From Alphaproteobacteria bacterium (lineage in GTDB: Bacteria; Pseudomonadota; Alphaproteobacteria; Sphingomonadales; Kordiimonadaceae): 64,000 nucleotides of DNA. The notes beneath the pieces were generated by a model, which was given only the letters and a program-made list of their open reading frames with translations, was not told where the DNA came from and made no database searches. A program made the position numbers and the translations under genes. Where the stretch lies: contig SBGU01000002.1 in assembly GCA_006226495.1 (NCBI GenBank), positions 24,461 through 88,460 of the forward strand, given 5' to 3'. Below are positions 50,260-59,493 of this stretch, piece after piece. Numbering within the stretch: the stretch's first letter is position 1; each line of letters begins with the position of its first letter.

Positions 50260-51648
50260 ATGACAAAACACAGAAACTTCAGGCCTTTGCTGGCTTGTGT
50301 CAGCATCGTTGCCATTGGCGCATGCAGCCATGGTGCGCCGGCGCAGACCGGCATGCAACAACCGGCAACACAGGTCGACGCACGTGCCGATGCACAGTCG
50401 AACACCGGGCTGCGCAAGGTTGCCGATGACCTGGCCGCCAGCGGACGCCACCAGGCCGCCATTCCGCTGTACCGCCATATCGCCAGCACATCAGGTGACC
50501 CCGGCGCCATGCTGGCGCTGGCCGGCAGCCTGTCGGCGCAAGGGGCCCATGGCGAGGCCGTATCGGTACTCGAGATCCTGGCGAAACGCGGTCAGTTGAA
50601 CGCGGACGGTCGCTATCTTCTGGGCAAGACCCGGCTGGCGCTGGGTGATTATGAAGGCGCGCTTGATGCCTTCGATGGCGCCGCCGACCAGATGCCGATG
50701 GATGGCCGGGTGATTTCGGGCCGGGGCATTGCACTTGCGGCACTTGGACGGACCGAGGCGGCCATGGCCGCATTTTCAAACGCCATCGACGCCACAAGCC
50801 TGTCGAACATGGCGCTTGTGACTGCTGCCAGCGGCAACCCGGACGATGCCATCGGCATTCTTGAACCCCTGGTGACCGGTGGCCTTGTCAGCGTGCAGGG
50901 CCGACAGAACCTGGCCATGGCCTACCTGCTGGCAGGCCGCGAGGCTGACGCACGGCGCATGGCCCGGGTCGACCTTGAACCGCAAACCATCGACGAAACC
51001 TTCACTTTCTACCGCTCGCTCGCAAGCCTCGATCCGGCGCACCGCATGCAGGCGCTGGTGGTCGGCACCATCGATCCAAGCTGGACCCCGGCCGAGAAAG
51101 CGAACCTGACCGTTGCGGATTCGGTCGCACAGCAGGAAGCCGCCAAACGGGTACTGAGCCACGAGGAACCGGTCCGCATTGCTGCCGCGCCGGCACCTGC
51201 GCCTGTGCCCGAACCGGCACCTGCGCCCAAGGACCGGTCCAATTATGTGCTGACCGAAGTGCCGCCGCTTCTGGAACCCGAAGGCTGGGCGTTGCAGATT
51301 GCCGCCTATCGCTCCCTCGAGGAACTGATGCGCGGCTGGACCATCCTGTATCGGCAAAGCGGCGACTTGCTGGAAAATGTACCGCCGCGCCGGTCCGAGG
51401 TCGATTTCGGCAACACCGGCAAAAAGCCGCACGGCTTTTATTACCGCCTGAATGCCGGCCCGCTGCGCACGCTGGCCGAAGCCCGCACCCTATGCCACCA
51501 GCTCAAGGAACGTGGTACGGACTGCTGGATTCGTCCACCCGAAAAAAGCGAAGGCAAACTGCCGGGACCGGCGGATGTCGCAGAAGCCAACAAAACCACC
51601 GAAGCCACCGTCGCGGACAGCCGCGAAACGGCGCCCAAGGACAACTGA
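50260..51648 (+). CDS. TPR and SPOR-domain lipoprotein
   Basis: The 462-aa lipoprotein has signal peptide lipobox IGAC-S (LACVSIVAIGACSHG). TPR-like repeats follow (AIPLYRHIASTSGDPGAMLALAG, RYLLGKTRLALGDYEGALDAFDGA), then a Pro/Ala linker (PAPAPVPEPAPAP). A C-terminal SPOR domain begins EGWALQIAAYRSLEELMRGW and ends with CHQLKERGTDCWIRPP. It is a likely cell-wall or division-associated lipoprotein. It resembles TadD-like pilus lipoproteins in the TPR part, but no tad genes are present. Confidence 0.82.
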   Translation: MTKHRNFRPLLACVSIVAIGACSHGAPAQTGMQQPATQVDARADAQSNTGLRKVADDLAASGRHQAAIPLYRHIASTSGDPGAMLALAGSLSAQGAHGEAVSVLEILAKRGQLNADGRYLLGKTRLALGDYEGALDAFDGAADQMPMDGRVISGRGIALAALGRTEAAMAAFSNAIDATSLSNMALVTAASGNPDDAIGILEPLVTGGLVSVQGRQNLAMAYLLAGREADARRMARVDLEPQTIDETFTFYRSLASLDPAHRMQALVVGTIDPSWTPAEKANLTVADSVAQQEAAKRVLSHEEPVRIAAAPAPAPVPEPAPAPKDRSNYVLTEVPPLLEPEGWALQIAAYRSLEELMRGWTILYRQSGDLLENVPPRRSEVDFGNTGKKPHGFYYRLNAGPLRTLAEARTLCHQLKERGTDCWIRPPEKSEGKLPGPADVAEANKTTEATVADSRETAPKDN

Positions 51649-51659
51649 TCCATTTTTGA

Positions 51660-51690
51660 CTTGAAGCCCGGGCCGCGCATTCCCAAATTG
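51660..51690 (+). promoter_or_regulatory. Sigma-32 (RpoH)-like heat-shock promoter
   Basis: CTTGAA (51660-51665) and CCCAAAT (51682-51688), with a 16-bp spacer, resemble the RpoH consensus CTTGAA/CCCATNT. It lies about 100 bp upstream of an Hsp20 gene. Confidence 0.6.
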
Positions 51691-51746
51691 TCGGGGAGGG
51701 TGCCCGGGTACGGGGCCCTGTTGCGCTGTCGCGGCACGGCCCATGG

Positions 51747-51785
51747 TGGGCGTCTCCGCGCGGCAATACCGAAGGAGATGGCCCA
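51747..51785 (+). promoter_or_regulatory. Candidate RNA thermometer sequestering the Hsp20 start
   Basis: TGGGC-G-TCTCC (51747-51757) pairs with GGAGA-TG-GCCCA (51774-51785). The Shine-Dalgarno AAGGAG and the A of the start codon are largely buried. An inner CGG/CCG stem (61-63 with 69-71) closes the loop. TGGGC can alternatively pair with GCCCA at 51739-51743, releasing the start region. ROSE-type thermometers occur at this position before alphaproteobacterial hsp20 genes. Confidence 0.6.
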
Positions 51786-52192
51786 TGTCGCGTCTGTCCA
51801 TATTCAACAGTCCGTTCCTTCTGGGCTTCGACCAGCTTGAACAGGTGATGGACACCGTCGCCAAGAATGCCGGCGAAGGCTATCCGCCCTATAATATCGA
51901 GCATATCGACGGCAATACGATCCGCATCTCGCTGGCTGTCGCCGGGTTTGCCCGCGACGACCTGGCCATTTCGCTTGAGGCAAACCAGTTGATCATCCGG
52001 GGCCGGCAGCAGGAAGAAGGCTCGGACAAGACCTACCTGCACAGGGGCATTGCCGCCCGGCAGTTCGTGCGCAAATTTGTGCTGGCTGACGGCATGGAGG
52101 TGGGCGACGCCTTCATGGAAAACGGCCTGTTGCATGTGGACCTGAAACGTCCCGCACCCCAGGAAACCCATCGCACCATCCCGATCCGCTGA
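51785..52192 (+). CDS. Small heat-shock protein, Hsp20/IbpA family
   Basis: The 135-aa alpha-crystallin-type chaperone holds unfolded proteins. Core strands include YNIEHIDGNTIRISLAVAGFARDDL and LIIRGRQ, and the conserved A-x-x-x-F/G-L block is ENGLLHVDLKRP near the C-terminus, followed by an I-P-I tail (TIPIR). ATG 51785 is used because AAGGAG is six bases upstream; the longer frame adds 14 residues. A sigma-32-like promoter and a start-sequestering hairpin precede it. It runs into yjbQ with a 4-bp gap. Confidence 0.93.
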   Translation: MSRLSIFNSPFLLGFDQLEQVMDTVAKNAGEGYPPYNIEHIDGNTIRISLAVAGFARDDLAISLEANQLIIRGRQQEEGSDKTYLHRGIAARQFVRKFVLADGMEVGDAFMENGLLHVDLKRPAPQETHRTIPIR

Positions 52193-52196
52193 TCCC

Positions 52197-52616
52197 ATGC
52201 GGCAGGCACAGACCGAAATTGTTGTCCGGACCCGCGGCCGCGGCCTTTATGATTTCACCCGGTCGCTTGGCACATGGGTTGCGGAAAGCGGCATCCGGAC
52301 CGGGCTTCTGACCCTGTTCATCCGGCATACCAGCGCGTCGCTGACCATACAGGAAAATGCCGACCCCGATGTGCTTGAAGACCTGCTCGATGCCTTTGAC
52401 CGGCTGGCCCCGATGCAACGGGGCCTGTACAGGCACGCTGCAGAAGGCCCGGACGACATGCCCGCCCATATCAAGACGGCGCTGACAGATACCTCGCTTG
52501 CGGTGCCCGTATGTGACGGGCAGCCATGTTTTGGCACCTGGCAGGGCATCTATGTGTTCGAACACCGCGCGAGCGCCCACAGGCGCTCGGTCGTGTGTCA
52601 TCTGGTCGGACAGTAG
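52197..52616 (+). CDS. YjbQ/UPF0047-family protein
   Basis: The 139-aa protein has the family markers LTLFIRHTSASLTIQENADPDV, then MPAHIKTALTDTSL and GTWQGIYVFEHR. Conserved histidines (RHTSAS, DMPAHIK, EHR) form the probable metal or active site. Members show weak thiamine-phosphate synthase-like activity, but the true role is unsettled. It is cotranscribed with hsp20 (4-bp gap), so it may be heat-induced. Confidence 0.92.
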   Translation: MRQAQTEIVVRTRGRGLYDFTRSLGTWVAESGIRTGLLTLFIRHTSASLTIQENADPDVLEDLLDAFDRLAPMQRGLYRHAAEGPDDMPAHIKTALTDTSLAVPVCDGQPCFGTWQGIYVFEHRASAHRRSVVCHLVGQ

Positions 52617-52621
52617 CGACC

Positions 52622-53614
52622 CTAGAAGTCGTAGACGAAGGTGGCCCGGGTCAGGGTATCCCAGGGCGCGGTGCCGTCCGGGGCCTCGGAATCATACTTG
52701 ACCTCGACCGACAGGCGGGCAGCCAGATGGGCATTGATGCGCGCCGACGCCTGGACCCTGTTCTCCAAAGTCCGCGAATCCGCGCCATAGATGAAAGCGA
52801 TACGGTCCTTCAGGCTGAGCGAGTCATTGAACTTGATTTCATAGGTCGATGACAAACGTCCGAGGATTTCGGTGCCGCTGCCCGGTTCGTCTTCCACCTT
52901 GTAGAAACGCACACCGGGACCGGCTTCGAGACGCAGCGACTGACGCGAGGTCTGCAGGATCTGGTAACCGAAACCGAGGTTTTCGACGACCCGGTAGTCG
53001 TAACCGGAAAATTGATCGAGCTCGAGCTCGACATAATTGATCAGGAAGCCCTTGTCCCAGGGTTTCCACAAGGCTTCATACTTGCCGTCGAAACGGTTGC
53101 GCGTGGTATCGCCGCTGCGGCGGGCATAGTCGAAGCCAAGGTCGATATTATGTTCCCATTTTGGCCCGAACTTCCGCTTGAAGGTCAGCCCGACCGAGCC
53201 GGCTTTTTCCTTGGTGTCCCCTGTGCTGATACCGGCGCCGAGTTCGGCCTGGCCGTTCCAGAGTTTGGGATCAAGATAATAGAAGATACCACGGGCGCGC
53301 GACGCCTGTTCCTTGGCTTCGGCATCAGCCTTTGCCTTGGCCAGTTCTGCCGCATGCTCCTGTCGTGTCCATTCGGGCTTCAGGGTGTTCGCAAGCGTCA
53401 GCAGGGCATTGCGGTCACCCGGCCAGGTGGCAAGTGCCGTCTGCAAGATCGTCTCGAACGTGGCTTTGTCGCCCTTGGTCGCGGCCGTTTTCAGCATATC
53501 CGACAAGCCTTTAGGCACCTCGGCAAACGCTGCGGTCGAAACCAGTCCTGATGTTAAAAGCAAAAACCCAATTATTTTTGCAGTTGCATTGCCAAAACGC
53601 ACCTTCACGGCCAT
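52622..53614 (-). CDS. DUF481 outer-membrane beta-barrel protein
   Basis: The 330-aa protein has a signal peptide (ending near AFAEVP), a helical spacer rich in Ala/Lys, and from about residue 115 a DUF481 beta-barrel (WNGQAELGAGISTGDTKEKA, then alternating strands). It ends in the outer-membrane signature aromatic residue (TFVYDF). Described homologues are salt-induced outer-membrane proteins. It converges on yjbQ. Confidence 0.85.
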   Translation of the reverse strand: MAVKVRFGNATAKIIGFLLLTSGLVSTAAFAEVPKGLSDMLKTAATKGDKATFETILQTALATWPGDRNALLTLANTLKPEWTRQEHAAELAKAKADAEAKEQASRARGIFYYLDPKLWNGQAELGAGISTGDTKEKAGSVGLTFKRKFGPKWEHNIDLGFDYARRSGDTTRNRFDGKYEALWKPWDKGFLINYVELELDQFSGYDYRVVENLGFGYQILQTSRQSLRLEAGPGVRFYKVEDEPGSGTEILGRLSSTYEIKFNDSLSLKDRIAFIYGADSRTLENRVQASARINAHLAARLSVEVKYDSEAPDGTAPWDTLTRATFVYDF

Positions 53615-53712
53615 AGTCCTCTTAACGCCACGCGGAAAACCTGCTTTTCCGTGATCTAACGTTTTGGCGACACAAAAACAAGGACAGACGTGGAGAGGGG
53701 GGCGCGAAACCT

Positions 53713-54696
53713 ATGCCTACAGCCTTTGTAACCGGCGCAACAGGATTCCTGGGCCGGCATGTCATGGACGTGCTGCTGGAAAAGGGCTGGTCTATCACGG
53801 CAATGGTTCGGGACACGGAACAGGCGCACGCCCTGTATGGCGACAAGGTCGACATTCGGAAGGGCAACCTGACCGACCCCAGCAGCATCGCGACCGCAAT
53901 GCCCAAAAAGATCGACTGTGTGTTCCACACAGCCGCCGATACCAGCACCTGGGCCAAGGAAGCGCATCGGCAGTTCCATGTGAATGTGGATGGCACGGCC
54001 GCGCTGTTGCAGGCGCTTCTGGACAAGAAGGGCCGGCGCTTTGTGCATGTGTCCTCGATGGCGGTATACGGCATCCATGAAGACCCGGTGCGCGAGACCA
54101 CGACCCGACTGGGTGCCACCAGTTGGGTGTCTTACGTGCGCACCAAAAGTTATGCCGAACGCAAGGTCAAGGAAGCCATCGACCGCGGCATGGACGCGGT
54201 GATCGTCAACCCCGCCCATATTGTCGGTCGGTATGACAGCCACAACTGGGCCCGGCTGATCGAACGCATGGCCAACGGCACCCTGCCGGGTGTGCCGCCC
54301 GGCGCCGGCAATTTTGCCAACGGGCGTGCGGTCGCCGAAGCCACCGTGGCGGCCTATGAAAAAGGCAAGTGCGGCGAAAACTATATTCTGGGTGGCCCCT
54401 ATGCCAGCTTTCACGAGATGCTGAGTGTCGCAGCCGATATCCTTGGCATGCCCGAACCGAAGAAACCGATGCCGGAGGCCCTGTTGCACCTGGTCGCGCG
54501 CGGCAGCAGCCTTGTGGCCAGATTGACCGGCAAGCGCCCGATGGTCACGCCCGAAGAAGCCTATTTCGCCTGCGAGAAGGTCGCCGTGCTGAGTGACAAG
54601 GCGATCCGCGAACTGGGTTACCGCGAGGTGCCGCTCCGCCAGTCGCTTGAAGAATGCATTGCCTATCTCAGGGAGCAGAAGCTGCTGGGCGCCTGA
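53713..54696 (+). CDS. NAD-dependent epimerase/dehydratase-like SDR
   Basis: The 327-aa extended short-chain dehydrogenase has the dinucleotide motif TGATGFLGRH (residues 7-16) and the catalytic tyrosine/lysine in SYVRTKSYAE (Y-x3-K). It resembles dihydroflavonol-4-reductase/3-beta-hydroxysteroid-like proteins: HTAADTSTW, VNVDGTAALLQAL, VIVNPAHIVGRYD. The substrate is unknown. Its end overlaps the convergent MFS gene by 29 bp. Confidence 0.9.
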   Translation: MPTAFVTGATGFLGRHVMDVLLEKGWSITAMVRDTEQAHALYGDKVDIRKGNLTDPSSIATAMPKKIDCVFHTAADTSTWAKEAHRQFHVNVDGTAALLQALLDKKGRRFVHVSSMAVYGIHEDPVRETTTRLGATSWVSYVRTKSYAERKVKEAIDRGMDAVIVNPAHIVGRYDSHNWARLIERMANGTLPGVPPGAGNFANGRAVAEATVAAYEKGKCGENYILGGPYASFHEMLSVAADILGMPEPKKPMPEALLHLVARGSSLVARLTGKRPMVTPEEAYFACEKVAVLSDKAIRELGYREVPLRQSLEECIAYLREQKLLGA

Positions 54697-55903
54697 GGCC
54701 AAGGGCCGGCACCAGCAGAAAAAGCGCCAGGAAACCATGCACCGCGCCTGCGCACAGCAGGCTCAGGATCGGCACACCCGCATCCAGAAGCTGCCCGAGC
54801 ACATAAGGTGACAGGGCCGTCGCCAGCACCGCCATCGAGGTCATGAGCGACTTGATCTCGCCCAGATAGCGCGTGCCATATAGCTCGGCCCACAGCGCGT
54901 TATTGACCGGCACGGCAAAACCGGTCGCCATGCCGACCAGGGCCATGAAAAGCGCCACACCAACCGCGCCATCGGAAAAGCATACAATGGTCAGGCCAAG
55001 GCCCAGAAGGGGTGGATGGAACGGCAACAGGCGCAGCCCGCCGAAACGATCGACCAGATAGCCGCCCAAAAGCGGCACCAGGGCCGACCCGCCGGCAAAC
55101 AGCCAGTAAAAACCGGTATAGGCCTGCAGGCTCCAGCCCTTGGCCGCCGCCATTTCTTCTGCAAAGAAAAAGACTGCCGTCACCCAGAAGGGGCTCGCCA
55201 TCAGGAACGGCAGGATCAGGTAGAAGCGTCTATCCTTCAGCACATCGGCCCGACGCCAGGATTTGCCCGCAGGCTTGTCCGCGAGGGCGGCACTCGCGGC
55301 AGCCTCGTCCTCCAGCCAGCGCGCATGCCGTGCGTCATGCCCCTTCAGGAGCCAAAGCACAAGCGGCAGGCCAAGAAGCAGAAGCCCGGCGCCGAAAACA
55401 GCCCAACTGGCACGCCAGGCCGTCATGGTCAGGACCAGCACCGCAAGTGGCGGCAGGATGGCTTGCCCGAGCGGGAAACCAAGGGCTGCAATCGCGACGG
55501 CCCGGCCCCTGTTGCGACCGAAATAACGCGACATGCTGGTCATGGCGGCATGGGTCATCATGCCCTGGCCCAGAAGCCGAAGCGCGAGGAACGCCAGGAA
55601 GACCGTCGCCAGTGGCCCTGAAACCGCCATGCCAAAGCAGGCAAATGCCAACAGGCAAACGAGGCCGGTCATGTAGCGTCTGAGCGGGATGCCATCGATC
55701 AGGTGCCCGAGCCGATTGAGGCCAATGGCGCTGCCAAGGGTAACCACAAGGTAGAAAAGGCCAAAGTCGGCATGGTCGAACCCGAAAGTTTCGCTGACCA
55801 CCGTCTTGTAGATGCCCAGGAAATAGGTCTGGCCAAAACTGGATAGGAAGGCGACTGCAAGGCCGAAGGCCAGGAACCGCACCATGCTTCTGTCGAACTG
55901 CAT
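54668..55903 (-). CDS. MFS transporter (oxalate/formate or monocarboxylate antiporter-like)
   Basis: The 411-aa membrane protein has about twelve hydrophobic segments. Features are FGQTYFLGIYKTVVSETFG in helix 1 and GHLIDGIPLRRYM between helices 2 and 3. RLLGQGMMTHAAMTSMSRYFGRNRGRAVAIA in helices 4-5 is typical of the antiporter-like MFS_1 branch with monocarboxylate-type members. The substrate cannot be read from sequence. It is divergent from the HerA-like gene. Confidence 0.87.
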   Translation of the reverse strand: MQFDRSMVRFLAFGLAVAFLSSFGQTYFLGIYKTVVSETFGFDHADFGLFYLVVTLGSAIGLNRLGHLIDGIPLRRYMTGLVCLLAFACFGMAVSGPLATVFLAFLALRLLGQGMMTHAAMTSMSRYFGRNRGRAVAIAALGFPLGQAILPPLAVLVLTMTAWRASWAVFGAGLLLLGLPLVLWLLKGHDARHARWLEDEAAASAALADKPAGKSWRRADVLKDRRFYLILPFLMASPFWVTAVFFFAEEMAAAKGWSLQAYTGFYWLFAGGSALVPLLGGYLVDRFGGLRLLPFHPPLLGLGLTIVCFSDGAVGVALFMALVGMATGFAVPVNNALWAELYGTRYLGEIKSLMTSMAVLATALSPYVLGQLLDAGVPILSLLCAGAVHGFLALFLLVPALGLRRPAASAP

Positions 55904-56031
55904 ATGATCTGCCGCGGGCCGAACATGTCGGCTTTTAGGTAAATTGACGCTTTAAAAGCTTGTTAATTTCCTACGCCCACCGTGGGGGAAAAACAAGTAA
56001 CGAGTCTCATCAGGCAAGCATGGAGGTTCCC

Positions 56032-57657
56032 ATGCCAATCAATCCCTCGCACGAGGGTGGGCCGGCTATGCGCCCCGCAGAATCGGGCGGCCGGCTTTCA
56101 CAGTTTGTCGGATACGTCGCGATGGTCGACGCCGCCTCCTTCTCCATTCATGTCGGCAAGGATTTTGTGCAGGACCCTGCAGCCGCACACCTTATCGGCC
56201 TTGGCGCCGTCCTCAAGGTCAAGTCCGGAAACGCGGTCCTCTTCGCGACCGTCAGCAGCGCGGCTTCGCTGCCCGATGACGGTCTCGACCTGAGGGTCGA
56301 TTTTCTGGGCGAATTGCGCGACGGCACCTTCTCCCGCGGGGTACGGGATTTTCCGCTGCCCGGCAGCCCGGCCTTTGCCGCCAGCGCGCGTGACCATGAA
56401 GCCATCTATGCACCACCCGGGGGCGACACCTTGCGGATCGGTACGGTTTTCGGCAGCGACGGCATCCCGGCGGCACTCAGGGCCGAGGCGCTGCTGTCGC
56501 GCCATTTTGCCGTGCTTGGCAGTACCGGCACCGGCAAGTCCTGCGGCGTTGCCTTGATGATCCACCGGCTGGTGGAACGCTGCCCCGGCGCCCATATCGT
56601 GGTTCTGGACCCGCATAATGAATATGCCCGCGCCTTCGCCGGCAACGGCATCCATGTGTCGACCGGCGACCTGAAGCTGCCCTATTGGCTGATGAATTTC
56701 GAGGAACATGTCGAACTGCTGATCGGCCGCGATACACGGGGCCGCGAAGCCGAGGTCGATATCCTGAAACGCTGCCTGTTTGGTGCGCGCAAAAAATCCG
56801 GCCCCACCTATTCCCTGACCCGCCTGACCGTGGATACGCCGATCCCCTACAAGCTGACCGACCTGTTGCAGGCGATCGACGACGAGCTCGGTCGGCTGGA
56901 CAAGGCCGAACAGTCGCGCCCGTTCCTCCGGCTCCGCAACAAGATCGAGGAACTGCGCGCTGACGGACGCTATGCCTACATGTTCTCCGGCATGCTGATG
57001 CAGGACACGCTGACCGAGCTGGTTTCCAAACTGCTGCGCTTCCCGGTGGCGGGACGGCCCGTTACCACGCTCGACCTGTCGGGTGTGCCGGCCGATATTG
57101 TCGATGTGGTGGTATCGCTCCTGTGCCGGCTGGTGTTCGACTTCGCCATGTGGAGCCGGCGCCAGGCCGGCGCAACGCCCCTGCTGCTGGTGTGCGAGGA
57201 AGCACACCGCTACGTGCCCCGCGAAGGGCTGGACAACCGCATACAGGCCGCCCGCAAGGCGCTGGAACGTATCGCCAAGGAAGGCCGCAAATATGGCGTG
57301 TCGCTCGGCCTTGTGTCCCAGCGCCCGTCCGACCTTTCTGAAGCTGTATTGTCCCAGTGCGGCACCATTGTTTCCATGCGCATGAACAATGAACGCGACC
57401 GCAACTATGTGGCCAGCGCCATGCCCGAAGGCGCCCGTGGTTTCCTGTCGGTCCTGCCGTCCCTGCAGAACCGGGAATGCCTGGTGGCCGGCGAAGGTGT
57501 GGCCTGTCCCGTGCGGGTTGAACTGGACCCGCTGGAGGACGATAAACGCCCGGCAAGCGACGATCCGCGCTTTACCGAGAGCTGGCGGCAGGATATTGAC
57601 TGCCTTCAGGATTTGGTGAACGATACCATTGCCAATTGGCGACGGGGAGTAAGATAG
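56032..57657 (+). CDS. HerA-like hexameric ATPase (DUF87)
   Basis: ATG 56032 follows GGAGG by five bases (the upstream frame is not convincing), giving 541 aa. An N-terminal barrel (residues 20-120) is followed by Walker A GSTGTGKSCG (about 163-172), IVVLDPHNEYARAF, and Walker B LLLVCEEAHRYVP (E389). ALERIAKEGRKYGVSLGLVSQRPSDL is the FtsK/HerA sensor region. HerA-type motors translocate DNA with a NurA nuclease in archaea, or power defence systems in bacteria. No nuclease is adjacent; the 608-aa next gene is the likely partner. Confidence 0.88.
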   Translation: MPINPSHEGGPAMRPAESGGRLSQFVGYVAMVDAASFSIHVGKDFVQDPAAAHLIGLGAVLKVKSGNAVLFATVSSAASLPDDGLDLRVDFLGELRDGTFSRGVRDFPLPGSPAFAASARDHEAIYAPPGGDTLRIGTVFGSDGIPAALRAEALLSRHFAVLGSTGTGKSCGVALMIHRLVERCPGAHIVVLDPHNEYARAFAGNGIHVSTGDLKLPYWLMNFEEHVELLIGRDTRGREAEVDILKRCLFGARKKSGPTYSLTRLTVDTPIPYKLTDLLQAIDDELGRLDKAEQSRPFLRLRNKIEELRADGRYAYMFSGMLMQDTLTELVSKLLRFPVAGRPVTTLDLSGVPADIVDVVVSLLCRLVFDFAMWSRRQAGATPLLLVCEEAHRYVPREGLDNRIQAARKALERIAKEGRKYGVSLGLVSQRPSDLSEAVLSQCGTIVSMRMNNERDRNYVASAMPEGARGFLSVLPSLQNRECLVAGEGVACPVRVELDPLEDDKRPASDDPRFTESWRQDIDCLQDLVNDTIANWRRGVR

Positions 57658-57666
57658 GAGGGTTGC

Positions 57667-59493
57667 GTGTCTTTAGGCCAGAGCGTCCATTATGAGATAC
57701 TTGGGCGTCGTGGCAATAGCTGGAGGATTATCGAGGTAATCTCCGACCGCAAGGCCGCCGTCGACAAAGCCGAACAGATTTGGGGCGGTCGCAAGTTCCA
57801 GGGCGTTCGTGTGCTCCGGGAAAGCTACGACAAGGCCAATAACGAATTCTCCACCGTCGAAATCTATTCCCGCGGCGCCAATCGCAAGACCTCCAAATAT
57901 GACCGCGCCGGCAGCATATCGCCCTGCCTGACCCCGGACGATCTCTATAGCCCCGCCGGCCGCCGGGCCATCTGGGACCTGTTGCATAACACCCTGTCCG
58001 ACTGGAAGATCACGCCCACCGAACTGCTGCACAACCTGGATCATTATTACAAGCTTTATAATGCCGGTACCAAATTGCAGAATGCCGTGCAGCGCACTGC
58101 CGTCGCCTATGAAAGCGAGCAGGATTCGATCCAGGAGCGCATGCGCAAGATCTACAAGATCATCGATGCCTCGATCGAGATCATGAAGGCGAACAAGAAC
58201 AAGATTCCGTCGCTGGAGATGGGGCGGCTCAAGCCGGTGATCAACGATCTGGGCGAAAAGACCAACCGCCGGTTCCTCCTGATCTCGTCCATTACCGACT
58301 ATCTGAAGCCTGCCGTCACCCTGGGCGACAAGATGGGCCGCACGGTCGCATTTCTCGCCGCCGACCGGCCAGCCTGGGTGCTGACTATCCTTGACCAACT
58401 GATTTCCGAACTGATGCAGCATGATGGCATGCTGCCCCAGCTTCTGGGCGACATAGAACAGCGTGATGTCTTCATGGAACAGTTGGCCCACCTTCAGGTC
58501 GGCAAACTGAACATGATGGGCGAGGACGAACATTCACCCCGCTTCAGCGATGAGCTCTTGCGCCTCAATGGCTTCCTCTCGCAAGGCCAATTGCCCCAGA
58601 CCGCCCGCGTGATCTTCGACCGGCTGAAATGCGAGATTGAAGCTGCCAAACCGATCAATGCCCGTGGCCTGATCGAACAGTTGCGGTCGCTCAATCACCT
58701 GCGCGCGTCCCTCGAAAGCCTGCATGAGGATTATGGCACGGTTGACCGCATCCATGATGCCCTGGCCTCGCGGGCCGGACGCCTGATCAACAGCCAGATC
58801 ATCGGCGAGATGCTGTTCGAGCTCAAGAACCCCGTAGACCAGGTGAATGCCCTGATGGACCTGGAATCGGTGACCATCGGCATGAGCAACAAGCGCATGG
58901 TGGCCAACTTCATCCTGCCGATCCTGTCGCGGCCCGAATATGAGGCTGTTTTCATGGGGCTCGACAACCAGCCGATCAAACGCATGAACGACCTGGTGCA
59001 TCTGCAAAAGCGCGTATTCGAAGCCGACCTGACGGAGATGTACAAGCGCAAGATTGCCGAACGGCTGGACGGTTTTTGCCGAACCATCCTCGACAATACC
59101 CAGGTGCTGAAGAAGATTCATATGCTGGATATCAGCCTGCAGGACAAGGCCAAGAAACTGCTGGCCATGATGGCGGACGGTTATTTCACCGACGGCGACT
59201 GCTGGGAGCGCGCCGAACATCAGGTGCGGATCTATATGAAACAGCCGGGCTTCACGGCAGGCCTGATCACCACCACAGACAGGGCGGAGGCCGAACGGTC
59301 GCTGCTTGAATTCAAGGACCTTCTGGACCGGGCCGGCCTTGGTGCCAAACCGGACGACAGCAAGGCTGCTGCCGCAGAAGCGGCCAGCCCTGAAGCCGAG
59401 GCGGCCACGGACGACAATGACGATGATGATGCGCCCGCTGACAGCGATGGCGATGGCGATGACGACGGCGACGCCAATAACGACACCCCCTAG
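57667..59493 (+). CDS. 608-aa protein of unknown function, partner of HerA-like ATPase
   Basis: The start is GTG 57667, 9 bp after the HerA-like stop, with GGAGG upstream, so the two are cotranscribed. The product is helical and soluble: a short N-terminal domain (HYEILGRRGNSWRIIEVI), long amphipathic helices between 110 and 520 (possible coiled coils), and an extremely acidic Asp-rich tail from about 560. No family or catalytic motif is recognised, and no nuclease signature is visible. Function unknown. Confidence 0.85.
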   Translation: MSLGQSVHYEILGRRGNSWRIIEVISDRKAAVDKAEQIWGGRKFQGVRVLRESYDKANNEFSTVEIYSRGANRKTSKYDRAGSISPCLTPDDLYSPAGRRAIWDLLHNTLSDWKITPTELLHNLDHYYKLYNAGTKLQNAVQRTAVAYESEQDSIQERMRKIYKIIDASIEIMKANKNKIPSLEMGRLKPVINDLGEKTNRRFLLISSITDYLKPAVTLGDKMGRTVAFLAADRPAWVLTILDQLISELMQHDGMLPQLLGDIEQRDVFMEQLAHLQVGKLNMMGEDEHSPRFSDELLRLNGFLSQGQLPQTARVIFDRLKCEIEAAKPINARGLIEQLRSLNHLRASLESLHEDYGTVDRIHDALASRAGRLINSQIIGEMLFELKNPVDQVNALMDLESVTIGMSNKRMVANFILPILSRPEYEAVFMGLDNQPIKRMNDLVHLQKRVFEADLTEMYKRKIAERLDGFCRTILDNTQVLKKIHMLDISLQDKAKKLLAMMADGYFTDGDCWERAEHQVRIYMKQPGFTAGLITTTDRAEAERSLLEFKDLLDRAGLGAKPDDSKAAAAEAASPEAEAATDDNDDDDAPADSDGDGDDDGDANNDTP

